Part shown: piece after piece, positions 15,074 through 23,017 of the stretch
Layout: every line of letters starts with the position of its first letter
Position numbering within the stretch: the first letter of the stretch is position 1
NCBI GenBank assembly: GCA_903834675.1
Contig: CAILKC010000308.1
Location: forward strand, 1-23,017
DNA length: 23,017 nucleotides
Source of the DNA: an uncultured Victivallales bacterium
Lineage (GTDB): Bacteria > Verrucomicrobiota > Lentisphaeria > Oligosphaerales > JAFGRS01
Direction: 5' to 3'
Notes under the pieces: model-generated
What the model was told of the DNA's origin: nothing
Database searches by the model: none
The model's input: only the letters and a program-made list of their open reading frames with translations
Translations under genes and position numbers: made by a program

Positions 15074-18000
15074 ATGCCATCGTTGGTTCGGCTGCTGCTG
15101 CCGTTTCTGGCCGTGTTCTGGGGTCTGGTCGTAGGCTATTCGGTCCCGGCCGCTGCGGCCGAGCCTGACTCAGGCCTGCTGACTTACCCCGGTTTCAACC
15201 TGACGGTCCCCCCCGCCGGCCTCTCCCCCGGCTGGAGCCGTTTTGCCCATGAAGGCGAGTACACGGTCGCCATCGAGCCTGGCAGCGGCCCGGCTGGCGG
15301 CCCGTGCCTGAAGGTCGACGGGCGGGCCACGGGGACGGGCGGCCGAGCGGGGGCGCTGCAGCGGACCGGGACAATCACCGCGCCCAAGGTCTTGCAGCTA
15401 CGGGTGCAGACCAAGGGCGAAGGTGGGCGCCGCTCATTGCTGGTGCAGTTCTTCAAGGCTACCGACCCGGGCGCCATCGTAGCCACGGCCTCGGCGGCCA
15501 TTCCGGGCAACGACCCGGCCTGGCGCGAATTCACGGCCGAACTGCGGGTTCCCCCTGCCCTGCGTGGAACCCCGATCACGGCGCTTGTCCTGCTCTATCT
15601 GCACGGCACCGGCGCCTGCTGGTGGGACCGGGTCGAGGTGCAGGCCCTGGACCACATCCCGGTGCGGCTGGAGGACCGCGCGAGTGACCCGCGGCTGATC
15701 CGGCCGCATCCCCCGGACGGCGGCAGCGTCCGCCAGAACCCGCCGGATTTTCGCTGGCGCCCGGAACAGGCCGAGAGCTACACCCTCGAGCTCTGCCAGA
15801 AAGCGGATTTTCTCGGCCCCAGCTTGCAGACCTATGCCGGGCTGCGCCTGAACTGCTTCAACCCGCCGCAGAGGCTGGCGCCAGGGACGTGGTTCTGGCG
15901 CTACCGCGCGGCGAACGAGGATGGCGAGACCTCGGACTGGGGCACGACCCGGTCGCTGGTGCTGGCGCCGGACGCGCTGCCATTCGTCTTGCCGACGGCG
16001 GTGGGCGCCGACCTGGTCGCACCGGGGCATCCCCGTCTCTACGTGCGCCGCGACGGCCTGGAGGCCTTTCGCCGCCGCCGGGAGGCCGAGGCCAGCGTCT
16101 GGTGGGCAGCCTTCGAGCCTGGTCTTGAGCGCCGCCTGCAAACCGCACCGGCCGCCGAGCCGGTGGGGGCCGACCTCACCAAGCTGGGCAAGCCCATCGA
16201 CCTGGATTACTTCAAGGTCGATGCCGAACTGCGCCAGGCCAGCAGCCAGGTCACCGACGGGCTGTGGACCCTCGCCTTCGCCTATCTCATCACCGGCGAG
16301 AGGCGCTATGCGGAGGGCGCCAAGCGCTACCTGCTGCACGTCTCGCGCTGGGACACCGCCGGCGCCACCAGCTTTGCCTCGAACGACCAGGTATTCCGCG
16401 ATATTGCCATCAAGGCCGCCATGGCCTACGACTGGCTGTACGATACCCTTAGCCCCGACGAACGGGACCTGGTGCAGAACCACCTGCGGGCCCGGGGCCG
16501 GGTGCTGTTCGAGCGCTACGCCGCGCCGGAGCGCGGCATCCTGAACTACCCCTACGACTCACATGGCCAGAGCAACATCGGCTACCTGGGGCTGGTGGCG
16601 CTGGCCGTGGCAGGGGACCTCCCCGAAGCCTCCGCCTGGCTGGACTATGTGATCAAGGTCTACGCCAATTCCTTCCCGCCGTGGGGCGGTGATGATGGCG
16701 GCTGGTCCCAGGGTGTGACCTACTGGAAGTGGTCCTGTTTCTTCTCCCTCCAGTTCGTGGATGCCCTGCGCAGTGCGACGGGAATCGACCTGTACCAGAA
16801 GCCGTGGTTTCGCGAAAACGGCTGGTTCAAGCTGTACTTCCAACCGCCCTGGTGCTCGTTCTCGCATTTTGGGGACACGGGTCCCTCGGGCGTGGATGCC
16901 GCGGATGCGAACAATCTGGCGCACTACGCCGCGGTTTACGGCAGCCCGGAGTTCCGCTGGTATGCCGACGGCATCGGCGCCCCGCCGGACGCGAGCCCCT
17001 ACGGCTACTTCTTCTATGACCAGACGGTGCCCGCGCGCCCGCCACTGGCAGCGCCCCAGGCGCGGCATTCGGCGGACATCGGCTGGGGCGCCATGCACTC
17101 GGCCCTCTACCGGCCGGACGATGTCATGCTCTTCGCCAAGGCCAGTCCCTACGGCTCGTATTCTCACAGCCATGCCGACCAGAACAGCTTCGTGCTCTAT
17201 GCCTTCGGCGAGGCCCTCGCCATCGACAGTGGCTACTACCCCTGGTACGGCAGCGCGCACCACCTGGAGTGGGCGCAGCAGAGCCGGGCCCACAACACCA
17301 TTCTGGTCAACGGCGGCGGGCAGCCGATCCAGGACCTGACGGCCGCGGGCCAGTCCATCGCCTTCCATGGCGGCAGTGCCTTCAGCTACTGGCAGGGCGA
17401 AGCCGCCGGGGCCTATGCCGGCAAGCTGACGCGGTTCCGGCGGCACATTCTGCACCTGCCGCCCAACCGCTTTGTGATCTTCGATGACCTCGAAGCCGCC
17501 CAGCCGGCGCGTTTCCAGTGGCTGCTGCACAGCCTGGAAGCGGCCGAGATCGTGCCGGCCGAACGAGCCGTACGGCTGCACCGGGGGCAGGCCCGACTGG
17601 CCGTAAGGCACCTCCTCCCCACGGACCTGGCGCAGAGCCAGACGGATCAGTTCAGCGTGCCGCCGGAGTCTCGCGGCGGCACCTACCCGAACCAGTGGCA
17701 CTACACGGCCGAGACGAGCGCCGAGACCACAACGGCTCGCTTCCTCACCCTGCTCCAGGCCTTCACCGAGCCCGCGGCCGCCCTGGCCACCGCCGAGGCG
17801 GTGCCCAGCCTGACCGCTACCGGGCTGCGGCTGGCCTCGCCTGACCGGCGGCTGACCGCGGCGTTCGCTACCGACCCGGCGGCGACTACCACCCTCGACG
17901 ACCTCGCCTTCACCGGCCTGGCCGCAGCCTGCGAAGTTCGCACGGACACCCCCCAGGACGCTCCCGCCGTCGTGACGCGCTACCTGCTGGTACACGGGCG

Positions 18001-19030
18001 CACCCTGCGCCTCGGGGGAAAGACCCTGGTCGACGCCGACCTCCCGCTCAGCGTCAGTGTCGGACGGCTCGGCAGGGCGGTTCGCGGCGAGGTGACCGCG
18101 GCCCACAGTCTGACCGTCAGCCTCCATCTCCCCGAGGCTCCCGGGACGGTGGAAACCGCTGGCACGTGGACCTTCGACGCCGTCACCGGCCTCCTGCGCC
18201 TGAGACTGGAGGCCGGGTCACACACCTTCGTCGCCCGTCCGGCAGGTCCGCCCGAGTCGCCCATGGACGTGGCGCTGAGCCTCGGCGCGAGTCCGGCGCG
18301 GACGGCCTGGAATAGCGGCGAGAGCGCCAACCTGACGCAGGTCGCCTGGGGCGACTTTGCGGCGGCGCCGGGGGTGTACCGGGCCCTGCGTGAGGGGGTC
18401 GGCCGAGCCTGGGTCAACCGCCAGGAGGTGACGGCTGGCGGCGAGGTCCTGCTGGGGGCACGCAACGACCTGCTGGCCGAGCGGGAGACGAGCCCCGCGG
18501 CCGAGCCGCCCTTGCGTCTCTCTCTGCGGCCGCTCTACACCGCGGACGAGGCGATCGAGCAGAGCTTCCTTCCGGACGATGAGGCGCGCTTGAGCCGGGC
18601 ACTGCGCATCGAGGCCGAGTCCTACGTCGAAGGCATCCGCGGCACGCCCAGCATCTACTCCCACCGCCCCTTTCTCTCCGGTGGCAAGGGCGTCGCCACG
18701 CCAGCCACCATCGGCGTCGGCGCACGCTGGCGCATTGAGGTGCCCGCGGCCGGCCGTTACCGCCTGGTGCTGAAAGTCGCCACCCACGAACCCGCCGCCG
18801 TCCGGGCGCTGCGGGTCGACGGCCAGGGGCTGCCGGCTGACGCGCAACCCATCCGCATCCCCAGCACGGGCGGCTTTGGCGCCATCCCGGCAGAATGGCG
18901 GCATGTCCTGGTCTGCGCCGCCGGGGGACAGCCTGCCGAGATCGCCCTGACCGCGGGGAGCCACACCCTTGAGCTCATCGGGGTTGTCGGGGCCCTCAAT
19001 CTCGACTACCTGCTGCTGCTACCCCGCTGA
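15074..19030 (+). CDS. Secreted heparinase II/III-type polysaccharide lyase with C-terminal CBM-like domain
   Basis: 1318 aa from ATG 15074, preceded by GGGGG about ten bases upstream. Residues 1-30 are a signal peptide (LVRLLLPFLAVFWGLVVGYSVPAAAA). About 35-200 is a beta-sandwich, and about 215-300 is fibronectin-like (PDFRWRPEQAESYTLEL). From about 320 comes the DUF4962/heparinase-II N-terminal helical toroid (HPRLYVRRDGLEAFRRR). It holds H497 in YDSHGQSN and Y550 in QGVTYWKWS. The heparinase II/III-like beta domain follows, with SHSHADQNSF (H698, H700, D702) and LAIDSGYYPWYG. The H...Y...HxH arrangement matches the catalytic histidine/tyrosine layout of these lyases, which cut uronate-containing glycans by beta-elimination. 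Residues about 1178-1318 (ALRIEAESYVEG, WRIEVPAAGRYRLVLKV) resemble a CBM6/35-type sugar-binding module. It is unusually long for the family (700-900 aa typical). Substrate (glycosaminoglycan, alginate or other) is undetermined. Confidence 0.82.
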   Translation: MPSLVRLLLPFLAVFWGLVVGYSVPAAAAEPDSGLLTYPGFNLTVPPAGLSPGWSRFAHEGEYTVAIEPGSGPAGGPCLKVDGRATGTGGRAGALQRTGTITAPKVLQLRVQTKGEGGRRSLLVQFFKATDPGAIVATASAAIPGNDPAWREFTAELRVPPALRGTPITALVLLYLHGTGACWWDRVEVQALDHIPVRLEDRASDPRLIRPHPPDGGSVRQNPPDFRWRPEQAESYTLELCQKADFLGPSLQTYAGLRLNCFNPPQRLAPGTWFWRYRAANEDGETSDWGTTRSLVLAPDALPFVLPTAVGADLVAPGHPRLYVRRDGLEAFRRRREAEASVWWAAFEPGLERRLQTAPAAEPVGADLTKLGKPIDLDYFKVDAELRQASSQVTDGLWTLAFAYLITGERRYAEGAKRYLLHVSRWDTAGATSFASNDQVFRDIAIKAAMAYDWLYDTLSPDERDLVQNHLRARGRVLFERYAAPERGILNYPYDSHGQSNIGYLGLVALAVAGDLPEASAWLDYVIKVYANSFPPWGGDDGGWSQGVTYWKWSCFFSLQFVDALRSATGIDLYQKPWFRENGWFKLYFQPPWCSFSHFGDTGPSGVDAADANNLAHYAAVYGSPEFRWYADGIGAPPDASPYGYFFYDQTVPARPPLAAPQARHSADIGWGAMHSALYRPDDVMLFAKASPYGSYSHSHADQNSFVLYAFGEALAIDSGYYPWYGSAHHLEWAQQSRAHNTILVNGGGQPIQDLTAAGQSIAFHGGSAFSYWQGEAAGAYAGKLTRFRRHILHLPPNRFVIFDDLEAAQPARFQWLLHSLEAAEIVPAERAVRLHRGQARLAVRHLLPTDLAQSQTDQFSVPPESRGGTYPNQWHYTAETSAETTTARFLTLLQAFTEPAAALATAEAVPSLTATGLRLASPDRRLTAAFATDPAATTTLDDLAFTGLAAACEVRTDTPQDAPAVVTRYLLVHGRTLRLGGKTLVDADLPLSVSVGRLGRAVRGEVTAAHSLTVSLHLPEAPGTVETAGTWTFDAVTGLLRLRLEAGSHTFVARPAGPPESPMDVALSLGASPARTAWNSGESANLTQVAWGDFAAAPGVYRALREGVGRAWVNRQEVTAGGEVLLGARNDLLAERETSPAAEPPLRLSLRPLYTADEAIEQSFLPDDEARLSRALRIEAESYVEGIRGTPSIYSHRPFLSGGKGVATPATIGVGARWRIEVPAAGRYRLVLKVATHEPAAVRALRVDGQGLPADAQPIRIPSTGGFGAIPAEWRHVLVCAAGGQPAEIALTAGSHTLELIGVVGALNLDYLLLLPR

Positions 19031-19058
19031 GCCTTTCTTCTTCAGGCGGTAGGCGCAT

Positions 19059-19170
19059 TGGAGCCGGCGGTCCGCACCGGCGCGAACCGGGGCTTCCGCC
19101 GTCTCTGAGGTCTTGCAGACGGCGGATACCGCGAACCCGCCCGGAACGGGCGATGGCATCGCGGGCTCCA
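19059..19170. repeat. Nested-hairpin intergenic element 1
   Basis: TGGAGCC (19059-19065) pairs with GGCTCCA (19164-19170). Inside are CCGCCGTCT/AGACGGCGG (19096-19104 and 19117-19125, 9 bp), CGCCC/GGGCG (19137-19151) and GCGAT/ATCGC (19150-19162). It begins 28 bases after the lyase stop. None of the stems is followed by a T tract, so an intrinsic terminator is not shown. Confidence 0.6.
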
Positions 19171-19203
19171 GCTCAGCCCCCGGCTGGTGCCGGACATACC
19201 GGA

Positions 19204-19389
19204 ATGAGACTTGCCAACGCGGTTCCCATTCCGATCCGGCCGGGACGCGCCGGATCGCCCGGAGGGCGGCCCTGCGTGGCCGCCGCGGCGCCGACGCAGC
19301 GGCGCCCTCCAACGCCCTTCGTCCGCCGCGGCGGACGAAGGGCGGAATGGGAAGCACCTGGTGTCATACGAGGTTGCGGCAAGTCTCAT
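19204..19389. repeat. Nested-hairpin intergenic element 2, with a 32-base perfect palindrome
   Basis: Outer ends ATGAGACTTGCC (19204-19215) and its reverse complement (19378-19389) enclose an 11-bp stem (19223-19233 with 19343-19353). Three hairpins lie within: 19233-19240/19249-19256 (8 bp); 19261-19268/19303-19310 (8 bp, with an inner 6-bp stem 19272-19277/19294-19299); and a 16-bp perfect loopless palindrome at 19313-19344. The layout resembles a cloverleaf. A further 14-base palindrome is at 19413-19426. It lies between the convergent lyase and kinase genes. Confidence 0.75.
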
Positions 19390-19472
19390 ACAAGGGAGGC
19401 AAGCGGGGTCATGGCCGACGTCGGCCAGATCCAGCGGGGGGCTCTTTTTTGAAGCCTTGGGCGGCGGCCAGC

Positions 19473-22400
19473 TCAGGTTGCGTTGCCGCTGGCCCCGACA
19501 GGGTGTTCCGCCAGATATCTGCGCAGGCTGTCCTGCAGGATGCCCACGGCAGTCTCGAGATCGGCGAGGACAGCCTCCACCCCGTCGAGAGTCCCCTCCC
19601 GGCCCATGAGTTCGACCCGCAGAGCCGCCTCCTGCGCTGGATTGTAGCCAAAGACCGCGACCATGCCCTTGAGCGTATGCGCCGCGACCCGCAGCGCTTC
19701 GCGGTCAGAGGCGGCGACGGCGTTCCGCACGGCGATCATCAGGGTGTCGCACTCGGGAAGGAAAATCCGGGTAACGTGGGTCAGGAACGACGCATCCCCA
19801 TCGAAGCTCATGAGCAGCTCCTGCTCGCTGGTGCCGTCAGCGGCCGCGCCGCTCGGCCCCGTACCCGACTCGGGACTTCCCCTAGTCCCCATGACCTCCC
19901 GGATGACACCCGCCAACTGCTGCTGGGTCAACGGCTTCGAGACATACCCGCTCATGCCGGCCTCGAGACAACGTTCGCGGTCGCCCTTCATGGCGTGGGC
20001 GGTCATGGCGATGATCGACACCTCGGGGTTCAGTACGCCGGAGGTAGGATCCCGGATGATGCGGGTCGCCGTCAGTCCATCCATCTCGGGCATCTGGACG
20101 TCCATCAGCACCAGGTCGAAGGCCTCCTGCCGCAGCCGTTCCACGGCGGCCTTGCCCGTGCCTACGACGGTGGCCTGGTGGCCCTGCTTGGTGAGCGCAT
20201 ACACCGCCAGCTCCTGGTTGACCGTATTGTCTTCCGCGACCAGGACCCGAAGTGCCCTCTGCGAGGGGGGCTTCGGGTCGGTGCCGGAGGCCTCCGGGAC
20301 GGCCAGGGCGTGGTGCTTGCGGGCCTGCTCCATGACCACGGTGCCGAGGCAGAGCAGGATCACGTCAAGCAGCTCGGACTGCTTCAGAGGCTTGAGCAAG
20401 AAACCCTTGATCCCTAGACGTTTGCGGCGCTCGTGGTCACCTGAACGGGGGCCCGAACTCAGCATGATCACCGGCAGATCGCCGTAGCGCGGGTCGGTCC
20501 GTAGGTGCTCCATAAGACTGAAGCCATCCCCGCCAGGCATGTTGCAGTCCAGGAGGATCAGGCGGAAAGGCTCGCGCAGTCGCGTCGCCCGCTCCAGCGC
20601 CACCACGGCGTTCAGGGCGCTGTCCACGGCGGCCGGTACGACCTTCCAGTTGCACAGCATCTGGGTCAGGATTTCACGGTTGGTCTGATTGTCGTCCACC
20701 ACCAGGATCTTGAGTCCGTTCAACTGCTCGGGAACAAGGCGGCAGGCAAAACTCTCTCCCTCGGCCTGCCGGCGCAGTTTTGCCCCGAAGAAGAAGACCG
20801 TGCCGGGAGCCCCATGGTGAGCCGCCGGATTGGGGCTCACCAGGCTCAGCGTCCCGCCCATCATCTTGACGAGCTGCCGCGAAATGCTCAGCCCAAGCCC
20901 GGTGCCGCCGAAGCGGCGCGTGGTCGAGCCATCGGCTTGCGTAAACGCCTGAAATACAGAGGCCTGCTTGTCCGGCGGAATACCCATGCCGGTATCGCTG
21001 ACGCTGACCGTCAACTCGACCGTTTCGTCGGCGCCATCGCGCGCCGAGATCCGGACCACAATCTCGCCCTTCTCGGTGAACTTGACCGCATTGCCGACCA
21101 GGTTGACGACCACCTGTCGCAGGCGCAAGGGATCGCCGATGAGCTGTTCCGGCACCTGGCTGTCGACCGCCAGCGCCAACTCCAGCCCTTTCCGGTCGGC
21201 GCGCAGGCTCTCGATCCGCAGCGCGTCTCCGATCACATCGCGGACCGAAAAGCTCACCTCCTCGAGTTCCAGTTTCCCCGCCTCAATCTTGGAGAAGTCG
21301 AGGATGTCGTTGAGCAGGGCCAGGAGCGTGAGGGCGGAATCGTGTACCGTATCAAGGTAGCGCCGCTGCTCGGCATTGAGCGCGGTGTCCAGCGCCAGTT
21401 CGGTCATGCCGATGATGCCGTTCATCGGCGTGCGAATCTCGTGGCTCATGTTGGCGAGGAATTCGCTCTTGGCGCGGTTCGCCTCTTCGGCCCTCGCGCT
21501 GGTCTCGATCAGGGCGGTTTCCGCCTGTTTCTGGGCGCTGATATCCCTGACGGTCGCCTGGAGGAAGGCCTTGCCGCCAACCTCTACCCGGGTCAGCAGC
21601 ACGGTCGCGGGGAACTCCATACCGTCCACCCGCCGGTGCCGCCACTCGAAGAAATGGCTGCCCTTTGACATCGCTTCCTCGATGACCTCCCGCGCCTTGT
21701 CCGGGGAGGCGCGCCCGTCCGGCTGGCATTCCGGTGAGCAATCCCACGGACCGAGGGTGGTGAAATGCGCCTCGTCCCGGGCGCCGAACATCGCCACGCA
21801 GGCCGGATTGCCCGAGGTGAACCGCCACGACGGCGGCTCCAAAGCCATGATCGCATCGCGCGAGCTGACGAAAAGAGCCCGGAACCGCTCCTCGGCAAGC
21901 AGTCTCGCCGCTTGTTCCCGCGCTTGCTCCACCGCCCAGCGCTCCCGCTGCTCGGCTTCCGCGTGACGCTTGCCGGCGCGCAGCAACAGCAACCAGAAAC
22001 AGAACGGAACCAGCAGCACAACCAGAAGAGAGGCCGTGACCAACCCCATGCGCCACCGCAGCGCTTCCATGGCGGCAGCAGCATGCGCGTTCAGCGCCGT
22101 GGAGAGTCGCCGTACGCCCTCGGCATAGAGCTGTTTCTGCTGTCCGTATTCGGCGCTGATCAGGACCGCCGTGGCCGCACGCAGCTCCCCCTGCCGAACC
22201 AGCCCGAAGGCGGTATTCTCCATCTCGACCAACTTCCGGTTGGCAGTATCGGTCTCGGCAGTGAACTCGCGCAAGGCGCCCATACTGAGGCGCTGGCTCT
22301 CCTCAATGGCGGCATCCAATGACGGCACAACGCCGCGGTAGCGTTCTTCCCAGGCGGGATCGCCAGTGGCCGCGGCCATACGCGCGGACATGGTCAGGAC

Positions 22401-22595
22401 TTCATCTAAACGCCCAATTTCACCGGCCAACACCAGTAAGCGGTTGTCGCAGGCCTGGGCGTGATTGAGGTATCCCCGCAGGACCTGAAATTGGAGCCCG
22501 ATCCAGAAGGCTGCCCCCCCGGCAACCGCAAGGAAGGCGGCGAGATACCACGCCGGGCGCAGTCTTGCGCTGGCGTTCGGGGATGTGCCATCCAT
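19473..22595 (-). CDS. Hybrid sensor histidine kinase (TM-sensor-PAS-HisKA-HATPase-REC-REC-HPt)
   Basis: 1040 aa, ATG 22595 with GGAG eight bases upstream. The first membrane helix is at about 14-36, a helical periplasmic sensor region at about 37-182, and the second helix at about 183-205 ([16 protein letters not shown]). PAS covers about 225-350. HisKA has H385 in [12 protein letters not shown]. The HATPase has N502 (LVGNAVKF), DTGMGIP and [13 protein letters not shown]. Receiver 1 has D683 ([11 protein letters not shown]), receiver 2 has D832 ([11 protein letters not shown]), and the C-terminal HPt has H973 (AAHTLKGM). All phosphorelay residues are present, so an ArcB/BarA-type internal relay is expected. 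No output response regulator is adjacent. It may control the glycan genes, but nothing in the sequence proves this. The gene is a single transcription unit converging on the lyase. Confidence 0.93.
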   Translation of the reverse strand: MDGTSPNASARLRPAWYLAAFLAVAGGAAFWIGLQFQVLRGYLNHAQACDNRLLVLAGEIGRLDEVLTMSARMAAATGDPAWEERYRGVVPSLDAAIEESQRLSMGALREFTAETDTANRKLVEMENTAFGLVRQGELRAATAVLISAEYGQQKQLYAEGVRRLSTALNAHAAAAMEALRWRMGLVTASLLVVLLVPFCFWLLLLRAGKRHAEAEQRERWAVEQAREQAARLLAEERFRALFVSSRDAIMALEPPSWRFTSGNPACVAMFGARDEAHFTTLGPWDCSPECQPDGRASPDKAREVIEEAMSKGSHFFEWRHRRVDGMEFPATVLLTRVEVGGKAFLQATVRDISAQKQAETALIETSARAEEANRAKSEFLANMSHEIRTPMNGIIGMTELALDTALNAEQRRYLDTVHDSALTLLALLNDILDFSKIEAGKLELEEVSFSVRDVIGDALRIESLRADRKGLELALAVDSQVPEQLIGDPLRLRQVVVNLVGNAVKFTEKGEIVVRISARDGADETVELTVSVSDTGMGIPPDKQASVFQAFTQADGSTTRRFGGTGLGLSISRQLVKMMGGTLSLVSPNPAAHHGAPGTVFFFGAKLRRQAEGESFACRLVPEQLNGLKILVVDDNQTNREILTQMLCNWKVVPAAVDSALNAVVALERATRLREPFRLILLDCNMPGGDGFSLMEHLRTDPRYGDLPVIMLSSGPRSGDHERRKRLGIKGFLLKPLKQSELLDVILLCLGTVVMEQARKHHALAVPEASGTDPKPPSQRALRVLVAEDNTVNQELAVYALTKQGHQATVVGTGKAAVERLRQEAFDLVLMDVQMPEMDGLTATRIIRDPTSGVLNPEVSIIAMTAHAMKGDRERCLEAGMSGYVSKPLTQQQLAGVIREVMGTRGSPESGTGPSGAAADGTSEQELLMSFDGDASFLTHVTRIFLPECDTLMIAVRNAVAASDREALRVAAHTLKGMVAVFGYNPAQEAALRVELMGREGTLDGVEAVLADLETAVGILQDSLRRYLAEHPVGASGNAT

Positions 22596-22653
22596 TATGG
22601 GGTCTCCGGCCGACGACCAACCGGCGTCGCGGCGGCTGCCTTAACTTGCGTTT

Positions 22654-22685
22654 CCTAACCGCCTACAGCCTAAACACCTAACCGC
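22654..22685. repeat. Short CCTAA-type tandem repeat upstream of the kinase
   Basis: CCTAACCGC at 22654-22662 recurs at 22677-22685, with two degenerate units (CCTACAG, CCTAAACA) between. That gives about four units of 7-8 bases, 60-90 bases upstream of the kinase start. It could be a protein-binding array or a chance low-complexity tract. Confidence 0.45.
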
Positions 22686-22744
22686 TTTGGCGTCCTGGGG
22701 GAAGCCTAGGCTCTGTAACTGCCTTTAGTAATATACCACACTTT

Positions 22745-22793
22745 GGTGGCGCCACGGTAATTCCGGGGGTTCGATCCCGGGCCGCCACTTCCA
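22745..22793 (+). other. tRNA-like minihelix or tRNA 3'-end remnant
   Basis: GGTGGCG (22745-22751) pairs with CGCCACT (22783-22789; one G-U pair), followed by T and an encoded CCA (22791-22793), exactly as in a tRNA acceptor end. Between them is a T-arm-like hairpin (22763-22780) containing GGTTCGAT. The D and anticodon arms are missing, replaced by 11 bases, and the T loop is one base too long. It is not a functional tRNA by ordinary rules. Confidence 0.5.
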
Positions 22794-22935
22794 TGGAAGC
22801 CCTGTCGTGGCCAGGGGCGCAGGTCAGTTCCGTAGGGGTTTCTGTTTCGATCGTCTCCGCGTCCGGCGAGCAGAACGGGTCACGTGACTCTTGGGGGAGA
22901 CTTCCGGCGAGACGTGTCGCGAAGGCCAGACGCCG
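22794..22935. other. Gene-free stretch
   Basis: I see no convincing gene, promoter or repeat in these 142 bases between the tRNA-like remnant and the hairpin repeat. Confidence 0.4.
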
Positions 22936-23017
22936 CGGAGCGCTGAAAGCGCGGCCATTCCTCAGTACCCAGGGCGGTGCTGAGGGATTACGCCCCTTTG
23001 GGGCTCGGAGCGCTGAA
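22936..23017. repeat. Start of a tandem hairpin repeat with 70-base period
   Basis: CGGAGCGCTGAA at 22936-22947 recurs at 23006-23017, the last bases of the window. The 70-base unit contains three successive hairpins: GCGCT/AGCGC (loop GAA), CCTCAG/CTGAGG and GCCCC/GGGGC (loop TTT). The second unit is cut off by the window edge. Confidence 0.6.

Noticed and set aside
16559..18127. 522-codon minus-strand frame inside the lyase gene
   Set aside because: Antisense shadow. The plus-strand lyase has catalytic motifs across the same region.
19439..19456. Intrinsic terminator at the T6 run after the lyase gene
   Set aside because: The only stem next to the run is four bases (GGCT/AGCC) and encloses the T tract instead of preceding it.
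22745..22793. Complete tRNA or tmRNA 3' end
   Set aside because: D and anticodon arms are absent, the T loop has the wrong length, and no tmRNA tag-coding region or 5' domain is upstream.

Overview
The window comes from a GC-rich bacterial chromosome. The mix of large secreted polysaccharide-active proteins, several PIN-domain toxin modules and many foldable intergenic repeats is typical of glycan-degrading bacteria of the PVC group (Lentisphaerota, Verrucomicrobiota, Planctomycetota) or a similar lineage. No rRNA or informational gene is present to fix the phylum, so this placement is an inference.

Layout. 1-1050: a Phd/YefM-PIN toxin-antitoxin pair whose toxin 3' end runs into a 205-bp element with 29-bp perfect inverted ends. 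1029-2684: a formylglycine-generating-enzyme-fold (SUMF1-like) protein whose natural start seems to have been lost at that element. 2758-4824 (minus): a cytoplasmic six-hairpin glycosidase-like protein. 4875-6371 (minus): two more antitoxin-PIN pairs with candidate operators. 6426-6748: a compound palindromic repeat. 6749-12234 (minus): a two-gene operon with a GH125-like glycosidase followed by a secreted LamG plus TIM-barrel-like protein. 12336-13250 (plus, divergent): an exported isochorismatase-family hydrolase. 13245-13505: an array of heptamers in both orientations between 19-bp direct repeats. 13511-14830 (minus): a xylose-isomerase-like TIM-barrel protein and YbaK. 15074-19030 (plus): a 1318-residue secreted heparinase II/III-type lyase with a C-terminal carbohydrate-binding-like domain. 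19031-19472: dense nested hairpins between convergent genes. 19473-22595 (minus): a hybrid histidine kinase with two receiver domains and an HPt domain. 22596-23017: a CCTAA-type tandem repeat, a tRNA-like minihelix ending in CCA, and the start of a 70-bp-period hairpin repeat.

How the genes may work together. The lyase, the LamG/TIM-barrel protein and the two (alpha/alpha)6-barrel proteins look like parts of a complex-glycan degradation locus, and the isomerase-like protein could act on released sugars. No transporter or SusCD-like pair and no sulfatase is in the window, so substrate and pathway are not shown. The hybrid kinase could sense glycan or envelope state, but it has no DNA-binding partner here.

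The most unusual content is intergenic. Several different structured repeat families occur in 23 kb, two of them with compensatory base changes between copies, and one seems to have altered the ends of both neighbouring genes.
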